Assembly: GCA_963850915.1 (NCBI GenBank)
Contig: CAWKND010000005.1
Location: 992,001 to 1,056,000, forward strand
Length of the DNA: 64,000 nucleotides
Reading direction: 5' to 3'
From: CAVTWH01 sp963850915
GTDB taxonomy: Bacteria; Actinomycetota; Actinomycetes; Mycobacteriales; Micromonosporaceae
In this document: positions 51,944 to 60,325 of the stretch, piece by piece
Position numbering within the stretch: the first letter of the stretch is position 1
Layout of the letters: every line of letters starts with the position of its first letter
Translations under genes and position numbers: made by a program
Notes under the pieces: generated by a model
What the model saw: the letters and a program-made list of their open reading frames with translations, nothing else
What the model was told of the DNA's origin: nothing
Databases searched by the model: none

Positions 51944-53080
51944 GTGGCCGGCCAGGCAGGCGCTTCCGAGATCGAGCTGAGCGCGATGGACCGCGCCCTC
52001 GTTCTGGGCGCCACCGGCCTCGGTGCCACCAGCCCCAACCCCAGCGTGGGCGCGCTCATCCTGTCCGCCACCGGCGAGACGGTCGGTGCCGGGCGCAGCG
52101 CCCCGGCCGGTGGGCCGCACGCCGAGATCGCCGCGCTGGCCCAGGCCGGTACGGGTGCTCAGGGTGGTACCGCGGTGGTCACGCTGGAGCCCTGCAACCA
52201 CACGGGGCGTACCGGCCCCTGCTCGCGGGCGCTGATCGAGGCCGGGATAGCCCGGGTGGTGGTCGGCGTGCGCGATCCGGATCCGGCCGCGGCCGGTGGC
52301 GTCGAAACGCTGCGGGCCGCGGGCGTGCAGGTCGAGGTGGGGGTACGCGGCGAGCAGGCCCAGCATGCCCTGCGGTACTGGTTGACGGCGGTCGGTCGGG
52401 GCCGGCCGTACCTGATCTGGAAGTACGCGGCCAGCCTGGACGGCCGGTCGGCAGCCGCGGACGGCAGCTCGAAGTGGATCACCTCCGAGGCGGCGCGGGC
52501 GGACGTGCACCGGCTCCGGGGCACGGTGGACGCGATCATCGCCGGCGTGGGTACCGTGCTCGCCGACGACGCCCAGTTGACCGTGCGGGTACCCGACCTG
52601 GAGCGCCGGCCACTGCGGGTGGTGCTGGACTCGCGTGGCCGTACCCCCGCAACGGCCCGTGTCCGCGACGGCGCCGCACCCACCTGGATCGCCACCGCCG
52701 ACGAGGTCGGGGCCGACCCGGATGGCCGGGTCGATCCGGCCAAGCTGCTCACCGCCCTCTACGCCCGTGGCGTACGCGCGGCGCTGCTGGAGGGCGGCCC
52801 GACCGTGGCCGGTGCGCTGCTGCGCGCCGGCCTGATCGACGAGGTCGTCGGCTACCTGGCCCCGAAGCTGCTGGGCGCCGGGCCGGCCGCCCTCGGACCG
52901 GCCGGAGTGATCTCCGTCGCCGACGCCATCGACCTGGAGCTCGCCGACGTTACCCGCATCGGAGCGGACGTCCGGCTCACCGGCCACCCCAGATACCACC
53001 AGCCAACGCAGCAACAGCCAACGCAGCAACAGCCGTCACAGCAGCAGCCGACGCAGCACGAGCCGAGAGGGAGTGCCTGA
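51944..53080 (+). CDS. ribD: Bifunctional riboflavin deaminase/reductase RibD
   Basis: 378 residues. Deaminase domain (1-140) with zinc motif HAEIAAL and PCNHTGRTGPCSRA; reductase domain (about 150-350) with KYAASLDGRSA, GVGTVLADDAQLTVR and LLEGGPTVAGALL. The C-terminus ends in a Gln-rich tail (QPTQQ repeats) not normal for the family, coded by four 15-bp repeats. GTG 51944 chosen (AGAGGGG six bases upstream); GTG 51926 adds six residues. The stop abuts the next GTG. Confidence 0.94.
   Translation: MAGQAGASEIELSAMDRALVLGATGLGATSPNPSVGALILSATGETVGAGRSAPAGGPHAEIAALAQAGTGAQGGTAVVTLEPCNHTGRTGPCSRALIEAGIARVVVGVRDPDPAAAGGVETLRAAGVQVEVGVRGEQAQHALRYWLTAVGRGRPYLIWKYAASLDGRSAAADGSSKWITSEAARADVHRLRGTVDAIIAGVGTVLADDAQLTVRVPDLERRPLRVVLDSRGRTPATARVRDGAAPTWIATADEVGADPDGRVDPAKLLTALYARGVRAALLEGGPTVAGALLRAGLIDEVVGYLAPKLLGAGPAALGPAGVISVADAIDLELADVTRIGADVRLTGHPRYHQPTQQQPTQQQPSQQQPTQHEPRGSA
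53001..53060 (+). repeat. 15-bp in-frame repeat coding the RibD tail
   Basis: Four units (53001-53015, 53016-53030, 53031-53045, 53046-53060); the first two are identical, AGCCAACGCAGCAAC. They encode a QPTQQ-type pentapeptide, just upstream of ribE. Confidence 0.9.
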
Positions 53081-55000
53081 GTGTTTACCGGGATCGTGGA
53101 AGAGCTGGGCAGCGTCATCGCCGTCAAGGAACTCGGCGACGCCGCCCTTGTCGAGCTGCGTGGGGAGCTGGTCAGCAGCGACGCGAAGGCCGGCGACTCG
53201 ATCGCCGTCAACGGCGTCTGTCTGACGGTGGTGGAGATCGGCGGCGGGACGTTCACCGCCGACGTGATGAAGGAGACGCTGGACCGTTCCAGCCTCGCCG
53301 AGCTACGCCCGGGCGATCCGGTGAACCTGGAGCGTGCGGCCACGCTCGGTAGCCGGCTGGGCGGGCACCTGGTGCAGGGGCATGTGGACGGGGTCGGCAC
53401 GCTGCTGTCCCGGCAGCCCGGCGAGCACTGGGACGTACTCACCTTCGGGCTGCCCGAGCGGCTGTCCCGGTACCTGGTCGAGAAGGGCTCGATCACCGTC
53501 GACGGGGTGTCGCTGACGGTGATGTCGGTCGGTACCGACCAGTTCACGGTCGGCCTGATCCCGACCACGTTGCAGCACACCAATCTCGGCGGCAAGGCCG
53601 TCGGTGAACCGGTGAACCTGGAGGTCGACGTGCTCGCTAAGTACGTCGAGCGGCTGTCTGTGCTCGAATTCCGCCGGTCAAGCGACGAAGTCGCCAGGCG
53701 GGGATTCGATCATGGAAACTGCGGAGGCGCGCGCATGACGTTCAGCCCGATCGAGGAGGCGGTGGCGGCGATCGCTGCCGGCCGGCCGGTGGTGGTGGTC
53801 GACGACGAGGACCGGGAGAACGAGGGCGACCTCATCTTCGCGGCCGAGCTGGCCACCCCGGAGCTGCTCGCGATGATGGTCCGGTACACCTCGGGCTTCA
53901 TCTGCGTACCGCTGACCACCGAGGACGCCGACCGGCTCGAGCTGCCGCCGATGTACCGGGTCAACCAGGACAAGCGCGGTACCGCGTACACGGTGACGGT
54001 GGATGCCCGGGAGGGCGTGAGTACCGGCATCTCGGCTGCCGACCGCAGTCGTACCATCCGGCTGCTCGCCGACCCGTCCACCACCTCCACCGACCTGTCC
54101 CGCCCCGGTCACGTGGTACCGCTGCGTGCCCGCCCCGGCGGCGTACTGCGCCGGCCCGGGCACACCGAGGCCGCCATCGACCTGGCCACCCTGGCTGGTC
54201 TGCGCCCGGCCGGCGTGCTCTGCGAGCTGGTCAACGACGACGGCACGATGATGCGCCTGCCGGAGCTGACCATCTTCGCCAAGGAGAACGAGTTGGCGTT
54301 GATCTCGATCGCCGACCTGATCGCCTACCGGCGGCGTACCGAGAAGCAGATCGAGCGGGTCGCCGAAGCCCGGCTGCCCACCGAGTACGGCGACTTCACC
54401 GCCGTCGGCTACCGGGCGCTCCCGGACGGTGCCGAGCAGATCGCGCTGGTCTACGGCGACCTCGGCGACGGCCAGGACGTACTGGTGCGGGTGCACTCGG
54501 AGTGCCTGACCGGCGACGTGTTCGCCTCGCTGCGCTGCGACTGCGGACCGCAGCTGCACGCCGCGCTGGAGCGGGTGGCGCACGAGGGGCGCGGAGTGGT
54601 GCTCTACATCCGTGGCCACGAGGGGCGCGGCATCGGCCTGCTCGCCAAGCTGCAGGCGTACGAACTCCAGGACCAGGGGCACGACACGGTGGACGCGAAC
54701 GTACTGCTCGGCCTGCCGGCGGATGCGCGCGACTACGGTACCGGTGCGCAGATCCTGTACGACCTCGGCGTACGCAGCATGCGGCTGCTCACCAACAACC
54801 CGGCCAAGCGCGCCGGACTGGAGGGGTACGGCCTGTCCGTCGTCGGCCGGGTACCGCTGCCCGTACGGCTGCACCCGGAGAACCTGCGCTACCTGCGTAC
54901 CAAGCGCGACCGGATGGGGCACCTGCTGACCGAGCTGGATGAGCTGGACGCGTTGGGCGAGGCCGGATTGTTGGATGACGTCGTGGAGGGGCACGCCTGA
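53081..55000 (+). CDS. ribE-ribBA: Riboflavin synthase fused in frame to RibBA (DHBP synthase/GTP cyclohydrolase II)
   Basis: A single 639-codon frame. Residues 1-197 are riboflavin synthase alpha: two lumazine-binding repeats, FTGIVEELG then GHLVQGHVDGVGTL, ending DVLAKYVERL. Residues 198-218 are a linker. From Met219, DHBP synthase (DDEDRENEGDLIF), then GTP cyclohydrolase II (about 430-639) with zinc ligands in ECLTGDVFASLRCDC and GHEGRGIGL. Normally these are two genes. Met219 (53735) has its own ribosome site, and TGA 53736-53738 in another frame would give the usual ATGA overlap, so a missing or extra base in the ribE tail could have created the fusion. TGATG overlap with ribH. Confidence 0.88.
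   Translation: MFTGIVEELGSVIAVKELGDAALVELRGELVSSDAKAGDSIAVNGVCLTVVEIGGGTFTADVMKETLDRSSLAELRPGDPVNLERAATLGSRLGGHLVQGHVDGVGTLLSRQPGEHWDVLTFGLPERLSRYLVEKGSITVDGVSLTVMSVGTDQFTVGLIPTTLQHTNLGGKAVGEPVNLEVDVLAKYVERLSVLEFRRSSDEVARRGFDHGNCGGARMTFSPIEEAVAAIAAGRPVVVVDDEDRENEGDLIFAAELATPELLAMMVRYTSGFICVPLTTEDADRLELPPMYRVNQDKRGTAYTVTVDAREGVSTGISAADRSRTIRLLADPSTTSTDLSRPGHVVPLRARPGGVLRRPGHTEAAIDLATLAGLRPAGVLCELVNDDGTMMRLPELTIFAKENELALISIADLIAYRRRTEKQIERVAEARLPTEYGDFTAVGYRALPDGAEQIALVYGDLGDGQDVLVRVHSECLTGDVFASLRCDCGPQLHAALERVAHEGRGVVLYIRGHEGRGIGLLAKLQAYELQDQGHDTVDANVLLGLPADARDYGTGAQILYDLGVRSMRLLTNNPAKRAGLEGYGLSVVGRVPLPVRLHPENLRYLRTKRDRMGHLLTELDELDALGEAGLLDDVVEGHA
53722..53737 (+). promoter_or_regulatory. Internal ribosome site and start for RibBA
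   Basis: GGAGG followed by seven to eight bases and ATG at 53735. It allows RibBA to be made alone even if the upstream frame reads through. Confidence 0.6.
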
Positions 55001-55482
55001 TGGCCGGCTTCGGAGCACCGCAACTGTCCACGGTGGACGCGACCGGGCTGACCCTGGGCATCGCGGTCACCCGCTGGCACCACGAGATCACCCACCAGCT
55101 GCTGGACCGGGCGCTGCTGGCCGCGAAGGCGTGCGGTACCACCGATGTGCGGGTACTGCACGTGTCCGGCTCGGTGGAGCTGCCGGTGGTGGTACAGGCG
55201 CTGGCCCGCCGGTACGACGCGGTGGTGGCGCTGGGCGTGGTCATCCGCGGCGACACGGCGCACTTCGACTACGTCTGCCAGTCGGTCACCGAGGGTCTCA
55301 CCCGGGTGGCGCTGGACGAGTCGACTCCGGTGGCCCACGGGGTACTCACCGTCGACCGGGTCGACCAGGCTCTGGCCCGGGCCGGGTTGCCGGACTCGCC
55401 CGAAGACAAGGGCTGGGACTCCGTGGTCGCGGCTCTTGACGCCGCCTTGGCGCTTCGTTCCCTTGCTGCCTCTGTCGACTAG
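55000..55482 (+). CDS. ribH: 6,7-dimethyl-8-ribityllumazine synthase
   Basis: 160 residues, icosahedral-type lumazine synthase. Joins DHBP with the pyrimidine from RibD. Signatures: GIAVTRWHHEITHQLLDRAL, HVSGSVELPVVVQAL, VALGVVIRGDTAHFDYV with the catalytic His. ATG overlaps the preceding stop. A long hairpin follows. Confidence 0.95.
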   Translation: MAGFGAPQLSTVDATGLTLGIAVTRWHHEITHQLLDRALLAAKACGTTDVRVLHVSGSVELPVVVQALARRYDAVVALGVVIRGDTAHFDYVCQSVTEGLTRVALDESTPVAHGVLTVDRVDQALARAGLPDSPEDKGWDSVVAALDAALALRSLAASVD

Positions 55483-55496
55483 CCGTTTCTTGGGGC

Positions 55497-55566
55497 GAGT
55501 CCGGGCGGGGGTGCCCACTCCGGGCGGTCAGGCCCGATCCCTCCGTGGGCACCCCCGCCCGGACTC
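55497..55566. terminator. 22-bp inverted repeat with nested hairpin
   Basis: Perfect arms 55497-55518 and 55545-55566; the 26-base loop holds its own CGGGC/GCCCG hairpin. Located between convergent ribH and the F420-type gene, so probably a two-way terminator. Confidence 0.75.
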
Positions 55567-55608
55567 TCGGCTGGGCGGCCGGTGATGGCTCTTCTTGCCG
55601 GTGCGGGT

Positions 55609-56577
55609 TTATTGGGTTGGTGCCAGGTCGCGGACCTGTTGAGAGACGTCGCCGGTACCGGGCAATAGGGCGATTATCGGGGTGCTCACGCCTGCTTCGA
55701 CGTAACGCTGGATGTGCTCGCGGCACTTTGCCGGGTCGCCGTGGATGATCAGGGCGTCTACCACCTCGTTGGGTACTGAGGCGGCGGCGCCCTTTCTGTT
55801 GCCCTCGGCCCACATGGTCCACATGGGAGTGAGTTGGTCTGTGCGGCCCAGCCACTCGTGGAAGGCTCTGTAGACCGGGACGTTGAGGTAGGCGGCGATG
55901 AGTTGCCGGCCCAGTGCTCTGGCGGCGTCCTGATCCTTTGTCGGGATGACGAAGATGCGGGCGGCGATCTCCCGCGTCGCCTCCGCCGGTGCCGCCTGGC
56001 GTACGTGGCCGGCAACGATCTCCACGTCGGTGGCGGCCAGCCAGTTGAGGATGGCGCCGTCGGCTTCCCGGCCGGCGAGTTTGAGCATGCCCGGGCGGAG
56101 CGCGGCGACCAGGATGTCCGGTGCGGTCGGGGGCGGTGCGGAGAGCCGGAAGTTGCGTACCGCGAAGGTCTCGTACTCCTCGCTGACCTTGGCTCCGGAC
56201 AGTGCCTGACGCAGGAACCGGACGGTGTCGCGTACCCGCTGGTACGGCCGCTCGAACGGGGTGCCGTTCCACTGCTCGACGATCACGTCCGAGCTGGTAC
56301 CCAGGCCCAGTGCGAACCGCCCCGGCGCGAGCCCGGCCAGGGTGGCGGCCGACTGGGCCAGCAGCGCCGGCCCGCGCGTGTACACCGGGACGATCGCGGT
56401 ACCGAGCCGCAGTGCCGGCGCCCAGGCGTTGGCCAGTACCAGTGGCGTGAACGCGTCCGCGCCGTCCACTTCCGAGGACCACACGTCGGTGTAGCCGAGG
56501 TCGGGTAGGGACTCGATGAGCGGGCGCTGCTCCGCGAGGGGTACTCCGGGCAGCGGAATGGTGATGCCGTAGCGCAT
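55609..56577 (-). CDS. LLM-class F420-dependent oxidoreductase
   Basis: 322 residues, luciferase-like TIM barrel. YGITIPLPGVP at the N-terminus, LGYTDVWSSEVDGADAFTP, LRLGTAIVPVYTRGPALLAQ and PGRFALGLGTSSDVIVEQWNG, all typical of F420 users. Substrate unknown. ATG 56577 chosen: GGGGAG five bases upstream. Convergent with the riboflavin operon, whose flavin chemistry shares GTP and pyrimidine precursors with F420, though no link is shown. Confidence 0.85.
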   Translation of the reverse strand: MRYGITIPLPGVPLAEQRPLIESLPDLGYTDVWSSEVDGADAFTPLVLANAWAPALRLGTAIVPVYTRGPALLAQSAATLAGLAPGRFALGLGTSSDVIVEQWNGTPFERPYQRVRDTVRFLRQALSGAKVSEEYETFAVRNFRLSAPPPTAPDILVAALRPGMLKLAGREADGAILNWLAATDVEIVAGHVRQAAPAEATREIAARIFVIPTKDQDAARALGRQLIAAYLNVPVYRAFHEWLGRTDQLTPMWTMWAEGNRKGAAASVPNEVVDALIIHGDPAKCREHIQRYVEAGVSTPIIALLPGTGDVSQQVRDLAPTQ

Positions 56578-56761
56578 GCGGACTCCCCGGCTTCCGGCCA
56601 CCAGTGGCGGCGGCTAGGGTCGGATGTTACCGGCAAGTCACGTGCGTGCCAGACATCCAGCCGGGTCCGTGAGACATTTTCGTGAGATGGTTCATCGGGG
56701 CGCCGCGACCGGCTCTCCGGCTGCGGTACGGCTCGGTCACGAAGGGGTGGCGAGGACGCTG

Positions 56762-57502
56762 ATGGGCGCGCTGGACGGGCAGGTCGCCGTGGTCACCGGC
56801 GGAGCGAGCGGAATCGGGGCCGCCCTCGCCGCCCGGTTCACCGCCGAAGGCGCCACCGTCGTGGTCGTGGACAAAGTCCAGCCCGAGCGGGGGTACGCGC
56901 TGGACGTCACCGACGAGGCGGGCCTGGCCGAGGTGGTCGCGACCATCGAGCGGGAAGTCGGGCCGATCGACCTGTGGTGCTCCAACGCCGGCCTGGCGAC
57001 CGCCCCGGGACTGGGCTCCGACGCCGACTGGGACGTCTCCTGGCGGGTACACGTGCTGGCCCACCTGTACGCCGCCCGGCTGGTACTGCCCGGCATGCGC
57101 GCGCGTGGGCACGGGCGGTTCCTGGTCACCGCGTCCGCGGCGGGGCTGCTGGCCGAGGCGGATGTGGCGGCGTACTCGGTCACCAAGCACGCGGCTGTCG
57201 CGCTCGCCGAGTGGCTGGCCATCGAGTACGGCGGCAGCGGCGTCGCCCTGCACTGCCTGTGCCCGCAGGGGGTACGCACCCCGCTGCTCGCGGGGATCGG
57301 CGCGACCGATTCGGTGACCGTGGCGGCCGCCCCGCTACTGGAGCCGGAGCAGGTCGCCGAGGACGTGCTGCTGGCCTTCGCACAGGAGCGGTTCCTGATC
57401 CTGCCGCACCCGGAGGTCGCCACCTACGAACAGCACCGGGCCGCCGACCGGGACCGCTGGCTGGCCGGGATGCGGCGACTCAAGCACCGCGTACACCGGT
57501 GA
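56762..57502 (+). CDS. Short-chain dehydrogenase/reductase 1
   Basis: 246 residues. Cofactor loop TGGASGIGAALA, NAG motif CSNAGLA, catalytic Ser in TASAAG and YxxxK as YSVTK. The shortened segment after strand 2 (VDKVQPERGYALDV) suggests NAD rather than NADP. ATG 56762 has GAGG six bases upstream; the same frame is open from 56624. The stop lies in an 18-bp duplication. Confidence 0.85.
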   Translation: MGALDGQVAVVTGGASGIGAALAARFTAEGATVVVVDKVQPERGYALDVTDEAGLAEVVATIEREVGPIDLWCSNAGLATAPGLGSDADWDVSWRVHVLAHLYAARLVLPGMRARGHGRFLVTASAAGLLAEADVAAYSVTKHAAVALAEWLAIEYGGSGVALHCLCPQGVRTPLLAGIGATDSVTVAAAPLLEPEQVAEDVLLAFAQERFLILPHPEVATYEQHRAADRDRWLAGMRRLKHRVHR

Positions 57503-57534
57503 CTCTGGGTGTATCAGTGACTCCGGGTATGTCA
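57499..57534 (+). repeat. 18-bp duplication spanning an SDR stop
   Basis: Units 57499-57516 and 57517-57534 match at 15 of 18 bases. Both contain TGA, and the period keeps the second in frame with the first. Confidence 0.8.
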
Positions 57535-57560
57535 AGAATCGAAGCTGAGGGGACACAGAC

Positions 57561-58307
57561 ATGACAGTCGCCATCGTCACCGGTGCGGCGCGCGGCATCG
57601 GCGCCGCCGTCGCGGCCCGGCTGGCCGCCGACGGGATGGCCGTGGCAGTGATCGACCTGGACGAGGCGGCCTGCGCCGACACGGTCGGGAGGATCACCGC
57701 GGCCGGCGGCAGCGCGCTCGCCGTCGGCGCCGACGTCTCAAAGGTCGACCAGGTCAATGCCGCGGTGGCCCGGGTCGTCGACGGGCTCGGCGCGCCGACC
57801 GTGTTGGTCAACAACGCCGGGGTACTACGCGACAACATGCTGTTCAAGATGTCCGACGACGACTGGGACACCGTGCTCAACGTGCACCTGAAGGGCACCT
57901 TCCTGGTGACCCGGGCGGTGCAGCAGCACATGGTCGCGGCGAAGTACGGCCGGATCGTGAACATGTCGAGTACCTCGGCGCTGGGCAACCGCGGCCAGGC
58001 CAACTACTCGGCGGCCAAGGCCGGCCTGCAGGGGCTGACCAAGACGTTCGCCATCGAACTCGGCCCGTTCGGGGTCACCGCGAACGCCATCGCCCCCGGC
58101 TTCATCGCCACCGACATGACCGCCGCGACCGCCGCGCGGATGAAGGTGTCCTTCGAGGACCTGGTGAAGTTCAACGCCGAGCAGATCCCGGTGCGTCGGG
58201 TGGGTACCCCCGAGGACATCGCGCACACCGCGAGCTTCCTGGTCAGCGAGGGCGCCGGCTTCGTCTCCGGGCAGGTCATCTACGTCGCGGGTGGGCCGCG
58301 CAACTGA
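57561..58307 (+). CDS. FabG-like 3-oxoacyl-ACP reductase / SDR 2
   Basis: 248 residues. TGAARGIGAAVAA cofactor loop, VNNAGVLRDNMLF, NMSSTSALGN, catalytic YSAAK, and IAPGFIATDMT. Closest in form to FabG-type NADPH ketoreductases, but a single genomic copy here cannot establish fatty-acid elongation. ATG 57561 behind GAGGGG. Paired with SDR 1. Confidence 0.88.
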   Translation: MTVAIVTGAARGIGAAVAARLAADGMAVAVIDLDEAACADTVGRITAAGGSALAVGADVSKVDQVNAAVARVVDGLGAPTVLVNNAGVLRDNMLFKMSDDDWDTVLNVHLKGTFLVTRAVQQHMVAAKYGRIVNMSSTSALGNRGQANYSAAKAGLQGLTKTFAIELGPFGVTANAIAPGFIATDMTAATAARMKVSFEDLVKFNAEQIPVRRVGTPEDIAHTASFLVSEGAGFVSGQVIYVAGGPRN

Positions 58308-58382
58308 GCGTCGCGCGGCGCGCCCCGACCGGGCGTACCGCGTCCACGCCGAACGGCGGACGACACCGCGACGGCCAGCCTC

Positions 58383-58388
58383 TAGGGT
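58383..58388 (+). promoter_or_regulatory. -10 box for a likely leaderless transcript
   Basis: TAGGGT, seven bases, then ATG 58396. Confidence 0.4.
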
Positions 58389-58395
58389 GAGCGCC

Positions 58396-58839
58396 ATGGT
58401 CGCCGATGTCGCCCCGTCCGGTCCGGATGTAACCCCGCTCGATCTGGGTGTCGTTGTCCTCGGCTGCCTGTGCGTGATGGCCGTGGTGACCGCCGTCATC
58501 GTGATCGTGCTGATGGTCCGCAAGAACAAGGCCAAGCAGGCTCAGCTCGCTGCCGGTCAGCAGCCCGGCGCCCCGCAGCCCACCGGGCAGCAGCCGGGCG
58601 GGCAGCAGTGGCCGACAGCGCCGGTCGCGCAGCAGTGGCCGGACGCGCCCGCCGCGCAGCAGTGGGCGGCGGCGCCCGATGCGCACCAGTGGTCGCAGCC
58701 GGCTCCGCCACAGTGGCAGTCCCCGCCGCACGCTCCGGGTGCACCGCCGGCACCCCCTCCCGGCTCAGCGCCACCTCCTTCCGGCGGTGCGCAGCCGCCC
58801 GGCCCCGGCCCGACACCACCGGCCGGGCCGGTCGGGTGA
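58396..58839 (+). CDS. Single-pass membrane protein with Gln/Trp/Pro repeat tail
   Basis: 147 residues. A short outer N-terminus, one transmembrane helix (about 19-42, LGVVVLGCLCVMAVVTAVIV), a KNKAKQ stop-transfer patch, then a low-complexity tail with four nine-residue repeats (QQWP-AP-A) and a Pro/Gly-rich end. The tail is probably cytoplasmic and unstructured. Function unknown. ATG 58396 fits leaderless transcription; GTG 58387 would add three residues. Confidence 0.65.
   Translation: MVADVAPSGPDVTPLDLGVVVLGCLCVMAVVTAVIVIVLMVRKNKAKQAQLAAGQQPGAPQPTGQQPGGQQWPTAPVAQQWPDAPAAQQWAAAPDAHQWSQPAPPQWQSPPHAPGAPPAPPPGSAPPPSGGAQPPGPGPTPPAGPVG
58603..58710 (+). repeat. 27-bp coding minisatellite
   Basis: Four units of exactly 27 bases (58603-58629, 58630-58656, 58657-58683, 58684-58710), each starting CAGCAGTGG or CACCAGTGG, encoding a nine-residue repeat with an invariant Trp. 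Confidence 0.9.
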
Positions 58840-58870
58840 CCGGCCGGTCGCGGCCGGCCCAGCCGGCGAC

Positions 58871-59235
58871 TCAGCCGGCGGCCAGCAACAACCCAGTTAA
58901 GACCAGCCCGGCGAGTACCGACGCCGCGTTCACGCCCACGCACACCACCGCCAGTGCCAGCCGGTCGCGGGGTACCAGCGCGGCGGCCAGCAGCGCCCAC
59001 TCCACCAGGCACACCGCGACCTCCGCGCCGGTCAGTACGAGTGGGTACCCGGGACGGTCGCGCAGTGCCGCCAGCCCGAACCAGAGCAGCGGGTGGGTGA
59101 CCAGGTTGACCAGGATCGCGGCGGCAACCCCACGGCGCCACGGCAGCCCCCAGCCGGCGCGCAGCGCCACGGCGTACAGCGGTACCTCGACACGAGCGTG
59201 AGCAGCAGGGCGGCGGGGTACCCGGACGGGAGCAC
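58871..59235 (-). pseudogene. Small four-helix membrane protein, frameshifted
   Basis: About 121 codons in two frames. GTG 59235 begins LPSGYPAALLLTLV; after a one-base loss near 59193 it continues as EVPLYAVALRAGWG, VTHPLLWFGLAAL, AEVAVCLVEWALLAAALV and ASVLAGLVLTGLLLAAG. Length is two bases above a multiple of three, as a single deletion predicts. Function unknown. Its start is three bases from that of the divergent gene. Confidence 0.6.
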
Positions 59236-59238
59236 CCG

Positions 59239-60259
59239 ATGACCGTACTGGCCACCGACGAATCCACCGCAACCGCGCCCGGCCTGCCGGTCAGTCGGGG
59301 CGCCCGGCTGGCGGCCGGCTTCGCGCTGGCCACAGCGGGCGCGTTGACGCTGGCGCTGCGGGCACCGCTGGCCACCACGGTGCTCGGCCTGATCGCCTTC
59401 GGCGTGCTGCACAACGTGCTGGAGCTGCGCTACGTCACCGGCCGGTTCGCCGGCATCCTGCAGGGCCGGCTGCTGGTCGCACTCGGTCGCGCTGATCAGC
59501 GGGATCGTGCTGTGCCGGCTGGCGGGCGCGCGTACCCCGGAGATCCTGCTCGGCTACGCGGTGCTCGCCACCGGCGTACTCGTCGGGCTGCGCCGCTGGT
59601 GGCTACGGGTGGCCGGACTCGCTGTGCTGGCCGGGGCGCTGACCGCCTCGCTGACCTGGCCGGCGTACCACTTCGTGCTGTTGGCGCACCTGCACAACGT
59701 GGTACCCCTGCTGTTCCTCTGGGAGTGGTCCCGCACCCTGCCGGCCGGGCGCGGCGTGTTCCGGGCCGCGCAGCTGCTCTGGGTCCTGGTCGTACCGGCG
59801 CTGGTGCTCTGCGGCGTGTTCGACCCGTGGATCACCGGCGGTACCTCCGATGTGGTTTCCTTCGCCGGGTCCCCGGCGGCCATCGCCGCGCCGGTCACCC
59901 CGCCGGACGTCACCATCGGGCTGCGCTTCCTGGTCGTCTTCGCCTACCTGCAGACCATGCACTACATCGTCTGGGTCGGCTTCCTGCCGCGCTTCGCGCC
60001 GGACGCGGCCCGCGACTTCGACCTCCGGCTGCCGTGGCTACGCGGCTGGCGGCCGTGGGCGCTGGGCATCGGGGTGGCCGCCGCGCTCAGCCTGATCTTC
60101 GTGGCCGACTACGCACACGGCAAGCTGCTTTACTCCTCGTTCGCCAGCTACCACGCATACCTGGAGTTCCCGGTACTGCTCGCGGTCATCTTCGGTCGGC
60201 ACGCGGCGGCCGCCGCCAGCGGGCGCGCCAGCTCGCTGGTTGGCAAGGTTCCCGGTTGA
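59239..60259 (+). pseudogene. Polytopic membrane protein, frameshifted
   Basis: About 340 codons, eight or so helices. First part ends GRLLVAL; the rest, one base shifted near 59482-59486, begins VALISGIVLCRLAG. Recurrent His-rich helix ends (FGVLHNVLELRYV, HLHNVVPLLFLWEW, QTMHYIVWVGFLP) could bind haem or metal, but no family was recognised. Length is one base above a multiple of three. Divergent from the small membrane gene, with starts only three bases apart. Confidence 0.65.
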
Positions 60260-60325
60260 TAACAGTCAGGGGTGCAGGGCGCGCCACGGGGGTTAACTGT
60301 CAGACTCCCTGGGCAAGATCGCCCC

